A DNA stretch of 64,000 nt from Rhizobium rhizogenes NBRC 13257 (GTDB taxonomy: Bacteria; Pseudomonadota; Alphaproteobacteria; Rhizobiales; Rhizobiaceae). The notes below the pieces were generated by a model that saw nothing but the letters and a program-made list of their open reading frames with translations, did no database searches and was not told the DNA's origin. Numbering within the stretch: the stretch's first letter is position 1; each line of letters begins with the position of its first letter. The stretch spans positions 358,786 through 422,785 of the forward strand of contig NZ_BAYX01000008.1 in NCBI RefSeq assembly GCF_000696095.1, written 5' to 3'. Below, piece by piece: positions 1-9,096 of this stretch. A program made the translations under genes and the position numbers.

Positions 1-669
1 TCCGTTCGCGGCGCGGGACGCACCGATTCCGGCGTGCATGCCGTGGGTCAGGTGACCCATGCCGATCTGTCCAAGGAATGGAAGCCGCACACGCTGCGCA
101 ATGCGCTCAACGCCCATCTGCGGCTTGCCGGCGACCGTGTCGCCATTCTGAATGTCATGGAAGTCGATGCCAGCTTCGACGCCCGTTTTTCGGCAATCCG
201 CCGGCACTATCTTTATCGCATTATCGTCCGCCGCGCGCCGTTGGCGCTGGAGGCCGGGCGCGCCTGGTGGGTGGCGAAGGATATGGATCACGAGGTCATG
301 CATACAGCGGCGCAAACCCTGGTCGGCCGGCACGATTTCACGACCTTTCGATCGGTGCATTGTCAGGCCAACAGCCCGGTGCGCACGCTTGACCGACTGG
401 ATGTGACGCGGAGTGGCGAGCTGATCGAGATCCGCGCCACGGCGCAAAGTTTCCTGCACAATCAGATCCGTTCCTTTGCCGGAACGCTGAAGCTCGCGGG
501 CGAAGGCAAGTGGACGCCGGACGATGTGCGAACCGCATTGGAGGCGCGCGACCGCAAGGCTTGCGGCCCTGTTGCGCCGCCGGACGGGCTCTATTTCATG
601 CAGGTGGATTATCGTGATGATGCCGGTTCCGCGCCGCCGATCCCCGACGACGAATCGGACGATTCGTAA
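1..669 (+). CDS. truA: tRNA pseudouridine(38-40) synthase TruA, 5' truncated by window edge
   Basis: TruA converts uridines 38-40 in the tRNA anticodon stem-loop to pseudouridine. The reading frame is open from base 1, so the true start lies upstream; 222 codons are visible and the family is usually about 245-270 residues, so a few dozen N-terminal residues are missing. The GRTDSGVHA motif at visible residues 6-14 contains the catalytic aspartate (visible D9). Further family blocks follow: the RHYLYRI strand, the HDFTTFRS segment and a C-terminal FLHNQIR helix. The end is acidic and probably disordered. The next gene, mqo, starts 125 bases downstream in the same direction and is functionally unrelated. 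Confidence 0.95.
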   Translation, partial: SVRGAGRTDSGVHAVGQVTHADLSKEWKPHTLRNALNAHLRLAGDRVAILNVMEVDASFDARFSAIRRHYLYRIIVRRAPLALEAGRAWWVAKDMDHEVMHTAAQTLVGRHDFTTFRSVHCQANSPVRTLDRLDVTRSGELIEIRATAQSFLHNQIRSFAGTLKLAGEGKWTPDDVRTALEARDRKACGPVAPPDGLYFMQVDYRDDAGSAPPIPDDESDDS

Positions 670-794
670 GGTACCCCATCCAGGTCTGGGGGAGTGATAC
701 ATTATGTCGCGCGCATACTTGTCACGGCACAATCGATGGCTTATAGCCTCGCCCGGGAGGATCTATAGCCGAATGATATGAGGCAGGATTAGCG

Positions 795-2513
795 ATGCCC
801 AACAATCCCAAGAGCATCAAGACGCGCGCCGAACGCTCTTCCACCATTGAGATGAGCCGGCGGCAACTTCTTGGATCCGCAGCCGCCAGCGCCGCTGCTT
901 TCAGCCTTCCCGCACTGCCCAGCTGGGCTGCCCCTGCCGAGAGAGCAGTGGATGTTCTCCTTGTCGGCGGTGGCATCATGAGCGCGACGCTCGGTGTTCT
1001 CCTGACCGAGCTGGAGCCCTCCTGGACGATCGAAATGCTTGAGCGGCTCGATGATGTCGCACTGGAAAGCTCCAACGGCTGGAACAACGCCGGGACCGGC
1101 CATTCGGCTCTAGCCGAACTCAACTACACGCCCCAGGACGAGAACGGCACCGTCCATATCAGCAAAGCGGTCGAGATCAACGAATCCTTCCAGATATCCC
1201 GCCAGTTCTTTGCCCATCAAGTGGATGTGGGTGTTCTGAAAAACCCGCGTTCTTTCATCAATTCGACGCCCCACATGAGTTTTGTCTGGGGTGACAAGAA
1301 TACCGACTTCCTGGAAAAGCGTCATCAGGCGCTGAAGGCAAGCCCGCTCTTTTCCGGCATGAAGTTCTCGCGCGATCACGACGAGATCGCGAAATGGGTT
1401 CCGCTCATGATGGAAGGGCGCGACCGCTCGCAGAACATCGCGGCGACATGGTGCCCGCTCGGAACAGACGTGAATTTCGGCGAGATCACCCGGCAATATG
1501 TCGCGCATCTCAAGAGCCAGTCGACCTTCAAGTTGCACACCTCTTCGGAAGTGCACGCGATTGAGCGTAACGAAGACGGCAGCTGGCGCGTCACCTACGC
1601 GGATACCAAGGACGGCTCCAGCAAGGGCACGATCAACGCGAAGTTTCTGTTCCTTGGTGCCGGCGGCGCTGCCCTGCCATTGCTTCAGATGTCCGGCATT
1701 CCCGAAGGTGACGATTACGCCGGCTTCCCCGTCGGCGGCTCGTTCCTCGTCTGCGACAATCCCGATGTGACAAGCCTGCATCTGGCAAAGGCCTATGGCC
1801 AGGCTTCAACCGGTGCGCCGCCCATGTCCGTGCCGCATCTCGACACGCGCATGCTGGACGGAAAGCGGGTGGTTCTGTTCGGACCCTTCGCGACCTTCTC
1901 CACCAAGTTCCTGAAAGAGGGATCCTATCTCGATCTGCCCGCCTCGGTGACGCTCGACAATATCTGGCCGATGATCCGGGTGGCCCTGGATGAGTTCAGC
2001 CTTGTCGAATATCTGGCGGGCCAGCTGATGCTGTCCGATGAGAACCGTCTGGCGGCGCTGCGCGAATATTTCCCGCATGCCAAGGCGGAAGATTGGCGCC
2101 TATGGCAGGCTGGCCAGCGTGTTCAGATCATCAAGCGCGACGAAGAAAAAGGTGGCGTCCTGAAGCTCGGGACTGAAATCGTTGCGTCGAAGGACGGCAG
2201 TATTGCCGCGCTGCTCGGCGCTTCGCCCGGCGCATCCACCGCGCCGCCCATCATGCTCGATCTGCTCAAGAAGGTATTCGCCGAGCGGCTCGCGACGGCC
2301 GAATGGCAGGAAAAGATCCACAATATTGTTCCGAGCTATGGCGTGAAGCTGAACGAGACTCCTGAGGTGCTTGCTAAAGAGTGGGCCGCGACGGCCGGTC
2401 GGCTGCAACTGGCCATCGCTTCGCCGGCCATCGATGCGTCTGCGCTGGCAAAGCCCGATGGGACGAGTGCTCCGAACGGTGCAGTCAAGCATGTTCCGGA
2501 TATGGCACTCTGA
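795..2513 (+). CDS. mqo: Malate:quinone oxidoreductase with twin-arginine-like leader
   Basis: This FAD enzyme oxidises malate to oxaloacetate and passes electrons to the quinone pool. The 572-residue product carries an N-terminal extension with SRRQLLG (arginines 22-23), a hydrophobic stretch of about 20 residues and a small-residue site near SWAAPA (about 44-49), which reads as a Tat signal. The FAD-binding GGGIMSATLG motif follows at about 58-67, then the family block SSNGWNNAGTGHSALAELNY. The C-terminal GASPGAS motif is also typical of Mqo. A strong terminator lies just downstream, so it is probably monocistronic. The exported topology is inferred from the leader only. An internal ATG at residue 20 would still keep the RR motif. 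Confidence 0.93.
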   Translation: MPNNPKSIKTRAERSSTIEMSRRQLLGSAAASAAAFSLPALPSWAAPAERAVDVLLVGGGIMSATLGVLLTELEPSWTIEMLERLDDVALESSNGWNNAGTGHSALAELNYTPQDENGTVHISKAVEINESFQISRQFFAHQVDVGVLKNPRSFINSTPHMSFVWGDKNTDFLEKRHQALKASPLFSGMKFSRDHDEIAKWVPLMMEGRDRSQNIAATWCPLGTDVNFGEITRQYVAHLKSQSTFKLHTSSEVHAIERNEDGSWRVTYADTKDGSSKGTINAKFLFLGAGGAALPLLQMSGIPEGDDYAGFPVGGSFLVCDNPDVTSLHLAKAYGQASTGAPPMSVPHLDTRMLDGKRVVLFGPFATFSTKFLKEGSYLDLPASVTLDNIWPMIRVALDEFSLVEYLAGQLMLSDENRLAALREYFPHAKAEDWRLWQAGQRVQIIKRDEEKGGVLKLGTEIVASKDGSIAALLGASPGASTAPPIMLDLLKKVFAERLATAEWQEKIHNIVPSYGVKLNETPEVLAKEWAATAGRLQLAIASPAIDASALAKPDGTSAPNGAVKHVPDMAL

Positions 2514-2565
2514 TTGTGCTCCGGCACGATCGGCTCTGATGCGTCTTTGGAACTAGGTTCACAAC

Positions 2566-2599
2566 GCCGTAGCGCTTCGAAAGAGCGCTACGGCTTTTT
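2566..2599 (+). terminator. Rho-independent terminator of mqo
   Basis: A perfect 11-bp stem (2566-2576 pairing with 2584-2594), a 7-nt loop and five T residues lie about 50 bases after the mqo stop codon. No other gene on this strand lies between, so it ends the mqo transcript. Confidence 0.9.
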
Positions 2600-2694
2600 A
2601 TTTGTTGTATCGCTTGGCGGACCGCTTTTGTCGTCGTGGCGCATCTCTCCATTCCTATGGGAATAATGCGCGGTCCAATGTCGGGAGCAGACAT

Positions 2695-3300
2695 CTAGCC
2701 CGGCGGATAGATGCCGAGGAAACGTTGCAGAAAATCAGTCAGCAGCATGGTCGGGATCAGCAGCACCAGCGTCAAGGTGCCGATGAAAAGCGGATGGGTA
2801 CCGCAGATCATCCTCAGCATGCGGGCAAGCGAAAAGACGATCGCCATCATCAGCCCCAGCCACAGGATGGCCACTAGCCCGCTGGCGCCGGGGATGAAGG
2901 CCAGCAGCGCGATCAAGAGGGCGTTGAGATAGGACGTCGGCAGGCCGAGCCAGTTGACGACGACGACGACAGGCGCGAATTTGTCGCCGAAGCGGAAGAT
3001 CATCAGCAGCACGCCGGCGAGCACCAGCGGCGTCAGCCAGCTGGCCGCCTCGACCAGCGCCAGACGCAGGAAAAAGGCCATGCCGGTCGAGGTTTCCGGC
3101 GGCATGGCGGTGAGATAGGCCTGCTGCCACCAGAGCCAGGAAATGCCGATCGACGGCAGGCTCCAGAGGATCGCCCAGAAGGAGCGCAGCATGCCACGGT
3201 CCGATATGTCGAGATATTGGAAGCCTCGCGCGTCCATGCGCAGCAGAAGCCACAGGCCCGCCAGATAATATTGGACTTCCTTAAAGCTCGGCATTCGCAA
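2695..3300 (-). CDS. Multi-pass membrane protein downstream of dapE
   Basis: I do not recognise a named family with certainty; it resembles the Yip1-like proteins often seen beside dapE in rhizobia. The 201-residue product has about five hydrophobic segments (around residues 40-60, 78-102, 108-128, 130-155 and 170-190) and no signal peptide or soluble domain. Its start overlaps the 3' end of dapE by 20 bases, so it is translationally coupled to dapE and part of the dapD-dapE transcript. The coupling suggests a cell-envelope role, but nothing in the sequence proves one. Confidence 0.8.
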   Translation of the reverse strand: MRMPSFKEVQYYLAGLWLLLRMDARGFQYLDISDRGMLRSFWAILWSLPSIGISWLWWQQAYLTAMPPETSTGMAFFLRLALVEAASWLTPLVLAGVLLMIFRFGDKFAPVVVVVNWLGLPTSYLNALLIALLAFIPGASGLVAILWLGLMMAIVFSLARMLRMICGTHPLFIGTLTLVLLIPTMLLTDFLQRFLGIYPPG

Positions 3301-4474
3301 ACCAGCGCTGGATGAAGGTCTCGTAGATCTCGGTCAGGGTTTCGAGATCCGCGACAGCCACCCTCTCATCGACCATGTGCATGGTCTGGCCAACAAGGCC
3401 GAACTCCACCACCGGGCAATAGTCCTTGATAAAGCGGGCATCCGAGGTGCCGCCGGTGGTCGAAAGCTTCGGCGTATGGCCCGTGACATTTTCGACTGCC
3501 GAGGAGAGCGAGGCGATCAGCGCATTGTTGCGCGTCAGGAAGACCTGGCTCGGACGGTCGGACCAGGTGATGTCATACTTAGTCGGCTCACGACCGGGAC
3601 GGAGTGTCTGATCGGCCGCAGCAGCATCGAGGCGGGCGAGAATCTCCGCCCTTAGGGTCTCGACGGTCCAGGTGTCGTTGAAGCGGATATTGAAAGCGGC
3701 GGTCGCCTTGGCGGGGATGACGTTGGTGGCGGCATTGCCGACATCGATCGTCGTCACTTCGAGGTTCGACGGCTGGAAATTGTCGGTGCCGGCGTCGAAA
3801 GGCGGGTCGAGCAGCGCCTCGGTCAATTTGACGATGCTGCGCACCGGATTGTCGGCGAGATGCGGATAGGCCGCGTGGCCCTGCACGCCATGAACAGTGA
3901 TGAAGCCGGAGATCGAACCGCGACGGCCGATCTTGATCATGTCGCCGAGCTGATCGGGATTGGTCGGCTCGCCGACGAGCGAGGCGTCCCATTGCTCGCC
4001 GCGCTCGGCGGCCCATTGCAGCAGCTTGACCGTGCCGTTTATCGCAGGGCCTTCCTCGTCGCCGGTGATGAGGAAGGAGATGGAGCCGGCCGGCGGCCCA
4101 TGCTTTTCGATGTGGCGTGCGACGGCGGCGGCAAAGCAGGCGATGCCGCCCTTCATGTCGACCGCGCCACGGCCGAAGAGTTCGCCACCGGCGATGTCGG
4201 CGGCAAAGGGCGGATGGCTCCAGGAAGCGGCGTCGCCGACGGGAACGACGTCCGTATGGCCGGCGAACATCAGATGCGGCCCCTCGGTGCCGAGACGGGC
4301 ATAGAGGTTCTCGATATCGGGCGTGCCCGCCTCGCTGGCCGTCATGCGCTCGACCTTGAAGCCAAGCGGCAGCAGCATGTCGGCGAGCGCGGTGAGCGCG
4401 CCGCCTTCGGCCGGCGTCACGGAGGCGCAGCGGATCAGGGTTTGCAGATTGGCGACGGGATCGGTGGCGGTCAT
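3281..4474 (-). CDS. dapE: Succinyl-diaminopimelate desuccinylase DapE
   Basis: DapE hydrolyses N-succinyl-LL-diaminopimelate to LL-diaminopimelate and succinate, a late step of lysine and peptidoglycan precursor synthesis in the cytoplasm. The 397-residue length suits the M20 peptidase family. Metal-site motifs are visible in order: FAGHTDVVPVGD (first His and Asp), GRGAVDMKGG (bridging Asp), TGDEEGPA (catalytic and metal Glu pair), SLVGEPT, and near the C terminus the histidine in VGQTMHMVDE. The C-terminal TTGGTSDARF block is typical of DapE. It lies 169 bases downstream of dapD on the same strand, and the membrane-protein gene overlaps its end. Confidence 0.96.
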   Translation of the reverse strand: MTATDPVANLQTLIRCASVTPAEGGALTALADMLLPLGFKVERMTASEAGTPDIENLYARLGTEGPHLMFAGHTDVVPVGDAASWSHPPFAADIAGGELFGRGAVDMKGGIACFAAAVARHIEKHGPPAGSISFLITGDEEGPAINGTVKLLQWAAERGEQWDASLVGEPTNPDQLGDMIKIGRRGSISGFITVHGVQGHAAYPHLADNPVRSIVKLTEALLDPPFDAGTDNFQPSNLEVTTIDVGNAATNVIPAKATAAFNIRFNDTWTVETLRAEILARLDAAAADQTLRPGREPTKYDITWSDRPSQVFLTRNNALIASLSSAVENVTGHTPKLSTTGGTSDARFIKDYCPVVEFGLVGQTMHMVDERVAVADLETLTEIYETFIQRWFANAEL

Positions 4475-4643
4475 CGGAGGCTACTTATCCGGGGAGAGAT
4501 GGCAAGGCGATGGCGAGGCTATGGCAACTGGTGGGCCATTATTGTCTGAAAATTTCCGCCGCGGTTCCAGCCGATCATGCAAGGGCCGTCACCCGACCGG
4601 CGGGCGGGAGCGCTTCCCCAAGAGGCGCGCTCCCGAAGTCATA

Positions 4644-5501
4644 TCAATCGCGCAGCAGCTCGTTGATGCCGGTCTTGGAGCGGGTCTTTTCATCGACGCG
4701 CTTGACGATGACGGCGCAATAGAGGCTCGGAGCCGGCTGGCCGTTTGCCATGGTATTGCCGTTCGGCAGCGCGCCGGCAACGACGACGGAGTAGGGCGGC
4801 ACTTCGCCATAGGTGATCTCGCCGGTGGCGCGATCGACGATCTTGGTCGACTTGCCGATGAAGACGCCCATGCCGAGCACCGAGCCTTCACGGATGATGC
4901 AGCCTTCGACCACTTCCGAACGGGCGCCGATGAAGCAATTGTCCTCGATGATCGTCGGGCCGGCCTGCATCGGCTCCAGTACGCCGCCGATGCCGACGCC
5001 GCCGGAAAGATGCACATGCTTGCCGATCTGCGCGCAGGAGCCGACGGTCGCCCAGGTGTCGACCATGGTGCCTTCGCCGACATAGGCGCCGAGATTGACG
5101 AAGGACGGCATCAGGATGGCGTTCGGGGCGATATAGGCAGAGCGGCGGACGACGGCGTTCGGCACAGCGCGGAAGCCTGCCTCGCGGAAGCGGTTCTCGC
5201 CCCAGCCCTCGAACTTCGACGGCACCTTGTCCCACCAGGTCGAGCCGCCGGGGCCGCCGTCGACGATCTGCATGTCGTTCAGGCGGAAGGAGAGCAGCAC
5301 GGCTTTCTTGAGCCACTGGTTGACGGTCCAGTTGCCGTCGGAACCACGCTCGGCCACGCGCACCTTGCCACTGTCGAGCAGGTTCAGCGCGGTTTCCACG
5401 GCGTCGCGAACTTCGCCGCGTGTCGAGACGTTCACATTGTCGCGATTTTCAAAGGCCGCCTCGATGGCGTTTTCGAGAGAGGCGAGGTCGGTGGCGCTCA
5501 T
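4644..5501 (-). CDS. dapD: Tetrahydrodipicolinate N-succinyltransferase DapD
   Basis: DapD transfers succinyl from succinyl-CoA to tetrahydrodipicolinate, opening the succinylase branch of diaminopimelate synthesis. At 285 residues it has the usual length of the alpha/gamma-proteobacterial form. A helical N-terminal domain (about 1-100) precedes a left-handed beta-helix built of hexapeptide repeats (about 105-240), visible as repeated small-hydrophobic steps such as PNAILMPSFVNLGAYVGEGT and VGIGGVLEPMQ. It is the first gene of the dapD-dapE-membrane protein group. The ATG is preceded by a purine-rich stretch on the minus strand. Confidence 0.96.
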   Translation of the reverse strand: MSATDLASLENAIEAAFENRDNVNVSTRGEVRDAVETALNLLDSGKVRVAERGSDGNWTVNQWLKKAVLLSFRLNDMQIVDGGPGGSTWWDKVPSKFEGWGENRFREAGFRAVPNAVVRRSAYIAPNAILMPSFVNLGAYVGEGTMVDTWATVGSCAQIGKHVHLSGGVGIGGVLEPMQAGPTIIEDNCFIGARSEVVEGCIIREGSVLGMGVFIGKSTKIVDRATGEITYGEVPPYSVVVAGALPNGNTMANGQPAPSLYCAVIVKRVDEKTRSKTGINELLRD

Positions 5502-5708
5502 GAGAATTCCTTAAACTTCAATGGCTATCGTTGCGATCGGAAGAGTGTCCGCAGATACGGTCGATTGGTCCTACAGCATGGGCCTGAAAAATGGAATGAT
5601 TTTTCGGTGCGGATTGAGCTTGGATTCAAGGCGTTAGAGGGGCATATGCGATACTCGGCCGCTCGCGCTGCGGTGTATGGCGGCCCTTGAAGGATCGATC
5701 GAAAGGCA

Positions 5709-6587
5709 TTGGAAATGAGCAAGGCGAAGAATGGCAGGCTGAGGCGCAAGGATGGGGTATGGGATCCCTTGAAGACGAGCTCGGCCGACAAGCAGCGGGC
5801 TGAATCCGTTCCGAAGACGCCACAGTCGATGTCGCCCTCCTATCGTCTCGCCTATGCCGACGAGGATTTTCTCTGCCGCGAGGAGCTGCGACCGATCCGC
5901 CTGCAGCTCGAACTCCTGAAGACCGAGATGTATCTCACCGAGCGCGGCATAAAGTCGACGGTGGTGATGTTCGGCGGTGCTCGCATTCCGGCCCCCGGCA
6001 CCAGCGCCTGGGCGGCGCGCAACGAGGTGCAGCGGGCCAATCTTGAAGCAGCCTCTGTCTACTACGAGGAAGCGCGCAAATTCGCGCGGCTGTGCTCGCG
6101 CTATTCCGCCGGCTTCGATTTCCATGAATATGTCGTGGTCACCGGCGGTGGCCCCGGCGTCATGGAGGCGGGCAATCGCGGTGCTTCGGAGGAGGGTGCC
6201 CCCTCCATCGGCCTCAACATCGTGCTGCCGCACGAGCAGGCGCCGAATGTCTATGTGACGCCGGAGCTCAGCTTCAATTTCCACTACTTCGCGATCCGCA
6301 AGATGCATTTCATGGTGCGTGCCAAGGCGATCGCTGTGTTTCCGGGTGGGTTCGGCACGCTGGACGAGCTGTTCGAATGCCTGACGCTGATCCAGACCGG
6401 CCGCATGGAGCGCCTGCCGCTCATCCTGTTCGGCGAAAAATTTTGGCGCGACATCATCAACTTCGACGCGCTCGCCGAATTCGGCACCATTGCTCCCGAC
6501 GACGTCAAGCTGATCAGCTTTGTCGATACGGCCGAGGACGCCTGGAAGATCGTCTCGGATTTTTACGAGCACGACAACGGACACTGA
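5709..6587 (+). CDS. LOG-family (TIGR00730-like) Rossmann-fold protein
   Basis: The protein belongs to the LOG/lysine-decarboxylase-like Rossmann family; well-studied members release cytokinin bases or hydrolyse nucleoside 5'-monophosphates. The 292-residue product has a charged N-terminal extension (about 1-70) and then the family core: VVMFGGARIPAPG, VVTGGGPGVMEAGNRGA, and the signature FPGGFGTLDELFE, which holds the PGGxGTxxE motif with the catalytic Arg/Glu environment. It is divergent from dapD and followed at once by a strong terminator, so it is a single-gene unit. The substrate cannot be read from sequence. Confidence 0.88.
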   Translation: MEMSKAKNGRLRRKDGVWDPLKTSSADKQRAESVPKTPQSMSPSYRLAYADEDFLCREELRPIRLQLELLKTEMYLTERGIKSTVVMFGGARIPAPGTSAWAARNEVQRANLEAASVYYEEARKFARLCSRYSAGFDFHEYVVVTGGGPGVMEAGNRGASEEGAPSIGLNIVLPHEQAPNVYVTPELSFNFHYFAIRKMHFMVRAKAIAVFPGGFGTLDELFECLTLIQTGRMERLPLILFGEKFWRDIINFDALAEFGTIAPDDVKLISFVDTAEDAWKIVSDFYEHDNGH

Positions 6588-6591
6588 CAAG

Positions 6592-6617
6592 AAAAACCCG
6601 CCTTTCGGCGGGTTTTT
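6592..6617 (+). terminator. Rho-independent terminator of the LOG gene (possibly bidirectional)
   Basis: An 11-bp stem (6592-6602 with 6607-6617) with a TTTC loop ends in a T run on the plus strand and in a T run on the minus strand too. It sits 5 bases after the LOG stop codon and 34 bases from the 3' end of the convergent EF-hand gene. Confidence 0.9.
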
Positions 6618-6650
6618 CAGTTCAATGGTCAATCATACCTGATTGGTCAT

Positions 6651-7286
6651 TTAGAGCAGCGGGCGGTCCGGCATGTCGTCCAGCGAGATCACGCCGTCAT
6701 GGTTACGGTCCATGCGGTCGAAGAACTTGTTGGCGGCGTCTTCGGCTTCCTGCTTGCTGATCTGGCCGTTTTCATCCTTGTCGATGCGGTGGAACAGCAT
6801 CATGCCACGCATCAATCCGGCTTCGTGCATGAAGCGGCCGCGATGTCCGTGATGACGCGGGCCGTTGTCACCCTTGTTGTCGTCGTTTTGAGCCTGGTCG
6901 CCCTTGGTCTGATCGTTCTGGGCCTGGTTGTTGGCCTGATCGTCATTGCCCTTGGCGTGTGCGGCCTTCCATTCCTTGATGCGCTCCTGACGATAGGCGC
7001 GCACTTCACCGGGGGTGATTTGGCCATCGTGGTTGGTGTCGATCTGATCGAAGATCTTGTCGACGCCGGCCTTGACTTCATCCTTGGTGACCTTCGTGTC
7101 GCCAGGCTGGCCGAACTGCTTCAGCATGCGAACATAGACGATTTCCGGCGAAAAGCGCGGACCGTCTCGACCATCCCGGCCATCTCTGCCGTCGTGGCCG
7201 CGTTGTGCGGCAAAGCTGCCCTGCGCGGCAGCGCCGACCAGGAGTGCTGCGGAAAGGCCCGCCAGAAGAAGTTTTTTCCCGTTCAT
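6651..7286 (-). CDS. Exported EF-hand calcium-binding protein
   Basis: The 211-residue product starts with a signal peptide (about 1-27, cleavage near SFAAQ). A short HDGRDGRDGRDG repeat follows at 31-42. Canonical EF-hand loops are visible at about 83-94 (DTNHDGQITPGE), 169-180 (DKDENGQISKQE) and 193-204 (DRNHDGVISLDD), with a degenerate partner around 62-73. Residues 112-142 form a low-complexity Asn/Gln/Asp linker between the EF-hand pairs. It probably binds calcium in the periplasm; no enzymatic domain is visible. It converges on the LOG gene. The linker and repeats suggest rapid length variation among relatives. Confidence 0.85.
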   Translation of the reverse strand: MNGKKLLLAGLSAALLVGAAAQGSFAAQRGHDGRDGRDGRDGPRFSPEIVYVRMLKQFGQPGDTKVTKDEVKAGVDKIFDQIDTNHDGQITPGEVRAYRQERIKEWKAAHAKGNDDQANNQAQNDQTKGDQAQNDDNKGDNGPRHHGHRGRFMHEAGLMRGMMLFHRIDKDENGQISKQEAEDAANKFFDRMDRNHDGVISLDDMPDRPLL

Positions 7287-7399
7287 CGTTTTTCCTTTCG
7301 TGTCGAGGACTGGTCAAACGATACGGCTGGCGGTCAGAAACGACCAATTAAACATCTGTAAGGCGGATGAAACTTTCGTAACCCGATCCTAATGAATCC

Positions 7400-8104
7400 T
7401 TAAACCAAAGTTTTGAGGAAGGCCGTGAGGTCGTCGGTCACATAGTCGATATGCTCGTCCTCACCGGTGGTCTTTTCCCACCATTCGACGACGGTGCCCT
7501 CGAGGTTCTGCGGCACGAGCAGGACCGTCTTCATGCCGAGTGCCTTCGGTACGGTGAGATTGCGCGGAAGATCCTCGAACATGACGGCACGCTTCGTATC
7601 CACCCGGTTGAGGCTCATGAACTTGTCATAGGTGCTGCCGGCCGGTTTCGGCACGTAATCGGCGGCGACGATGTCGAAGATATCGTCGAAGTGATCGAGG
7701 ATGCCCAGCGCACCGGCGGTCGCCTGCGCATGGCTGACGCTGCCATTGGTGAAAATGAACTTGCGTCCCGGCAGCGCCTTGATGGCGGCGGCCAGTTCCG
7801 GCTGCGGCATCAGCGCCGAATAGTCGATCGCATGCGCCTTCTCCAGGAAGTCGTTGGGGTCGATGCGATGATGGATCATCAGCCCCTGCAATGTCGTTCC
7901 GTGCTCGAGATAATACTGCTTTTGCAGCTTGCGCGCCTCGTCCCGCTCCATCTGCAGGAGCGTTGAGACATAGGCCGTCATGTTCTTGTCGATCTGCGCG
8001 AACAGATCGACATGATGCGGATAGAGCGTATTGTCGAGGTCGAACACCCAGTCACGGATATCGGAGAAATCGGCGGGACTGGGCTGTGTCTTTGTCTGGG
8101 TCAT
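7400..8104 (-). CDS. HAD-superfamily pyrimidine 5'-nucleotidase
   Basis: This cytoplasmic phosphatase resembles the rhizobial/plant/yeast pyrimidine 5'-nucleotidase branch (Sdt1/Phm8-like) of the HAD family. Motif I is the nucleophile block VFDLDNTLYP, motif II is FTNGS, motif III is around YVPKPAGSTYDKF and motif IV is MFEDLPRNL. I chose the ATG at 8104 (MTQTKTQ) because family members begin there; an upstream in-frame ATG at 8161 would add 19 residues of atypical sequence. The product is then 234 residues. Neighbours give no pathway clue. Confidence 0.85.
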   Translation of the reverse strand: MTQTKTQPSPADFSDIRDWVFDLDNTLYPHHVDLFAQIDKNMTAYVSTLLQMERDEARKLQKQYYLEHGTTLQGLMIHHRIDPNDFLEKAHAIDYSALMPQPELAAAIKALPGRKFIFTNGSVSHAQATAGALGILDHFDDIFDIVAADYVPKPAGSTYDKFMSLNRVDTKRAVMFEDLPRNLTVPKALGMKTVLLVPQNLEGTVVEWWEKTTGEDEHIDYVTDDLTAFLKTLV

Positions 8105-8325
8105 GGGTGGCCTTATGGCATGCGGCATCGCTCGAGGAAAAGCAAAATATGATTCCGGCATAGAGGGGCAAGATTGCGGACATTGCCGGGCATTCCAATG
8201 CAGGCTATGGTTTTGCAGGTTGATTTTCGGGGCTTTGCGCTAGGTGTCAGGTGGAAGAGGAGCCCCTGTTTCCTGGGTGCAAGGGGCAGGATGTGCCCGA
8301 TCGGGCTTTTGCGCAGGGGGATGAG

Positions 8326-9096
8326 ATGAGTCAGGTGGAAAAGGCAGAAGGGTTTGCTCGGTTGCATCGCAAGGGCGATCCACTGGTCCTCTTCAACATA
8401 TGGGATGCCGGTTCGGCCAAGGCAGTGACCGAAGCGGGCGCCAAGGCGCTGGCAACGGGAAGCTGGTCGGTCGCGGCGGCCAATGGTTTTGGTGATGGCG
8501 AGGCCGTGCCGCTGTCGCTGCTGGCAGTCATCACCCGCCTAATTTCGGTGACGAGCCCCCTACCGGTCTCCGTCGATTTCGAGGGCGGCTATGCCTTGGA
8601 GCCCGATGCTGTCGCCACCAATGTCGAAAAGATCATGGATCACGGCGCCATCGGCATCAATTTCGAGGATCAGGTGATCGGCGGCCGTGGCGTTCATCCA
8701 ATCGAGACGCAGGTGCCCCGCATCCGGGCCATCCGCGAGATGGCCACCCGGCGGGAAATGCCGTTCTTCATCAATGCCCGCACCGATCTGTTTCTACAGG
8801 AAAGCGATACCGCGCATCACCAGCTGCTGCTCGACGAGGCCTATCGCCGCGCCGATGCCTTTGCCGAAGCCGGCGCTAGCGGCTTCTTCGCGCCGGGCCT
8901 TGTCGATGCGGAGCTGATTGAAGCGCTCTGCGATCGTTCGCCCCTGCCGGTCAACATCATGGTGCGTCCGGCGACCCCTGACAATATCACCATGGCCGGC
9001 CTCGGCGTCAGCCGCATCAGCTACGGCCCAGCGCCCTACCGCTCGGTGATGGGAATGCTGAAAAGCGAAGCCCAGGCGCTTTATCAGCAGGACTGA
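8326..9096 (+). CDS. Isocitrate lyase/PEP mutase family protein
   Basis: The product (256 residues from ATG 8326) belongs to the PEP mutase/isocitrate lyase TIM-barrel family, whose members cleave or rearrange C-C or P-C bonds of 2-oxo-acid-like substrates. Visible blocks are LFNIWDAGSAKAV, the metal-binding SVDFEGGYA, GINFEDQ and NARTDLF. The KKCGHC-type catalytic loop of true isocitrate lyases is absent, so the reaction is uncertain (a 2-methylisocitrate lyase-like or carboxyvinyl-type activity is possible). The start is set by a Shine-Dalgarno run of AGGGGG five bases upstream; the frame stays open to 8251. Its stop codon abuts that of the convergent LysR gene (TGATCA). Confidence 0.82.
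   Translation: MSQVEKAEGFARLHRKGDPLVLFNIWDAGSAKAVTEAGAKALATGSWSVAAANGFGDGEAVPLSLLAVITRLISVTSPLPVSVDFEGGYALEPDAVATNVEKIMDHGAIGINFEDQVIGGRGVHPIETQVPRIRAIREMATRREMPFFINARTDLFLQESDTAHHQLLLDEAYRRADAFAEAGASGFFAPGLVDAELIEALCDRSPLPVNIMVRPATPDNITMAGLGVSRISYGPAPYRSVMGMLKSEAQALYQQD

Noticed and set aside
4323..5690. 455-residue open frame opposite dapE/dapD
   Set aside because: It is fully antisense to two clear genes; no domain is visible and its composition is that of a high-GC shadow frame.
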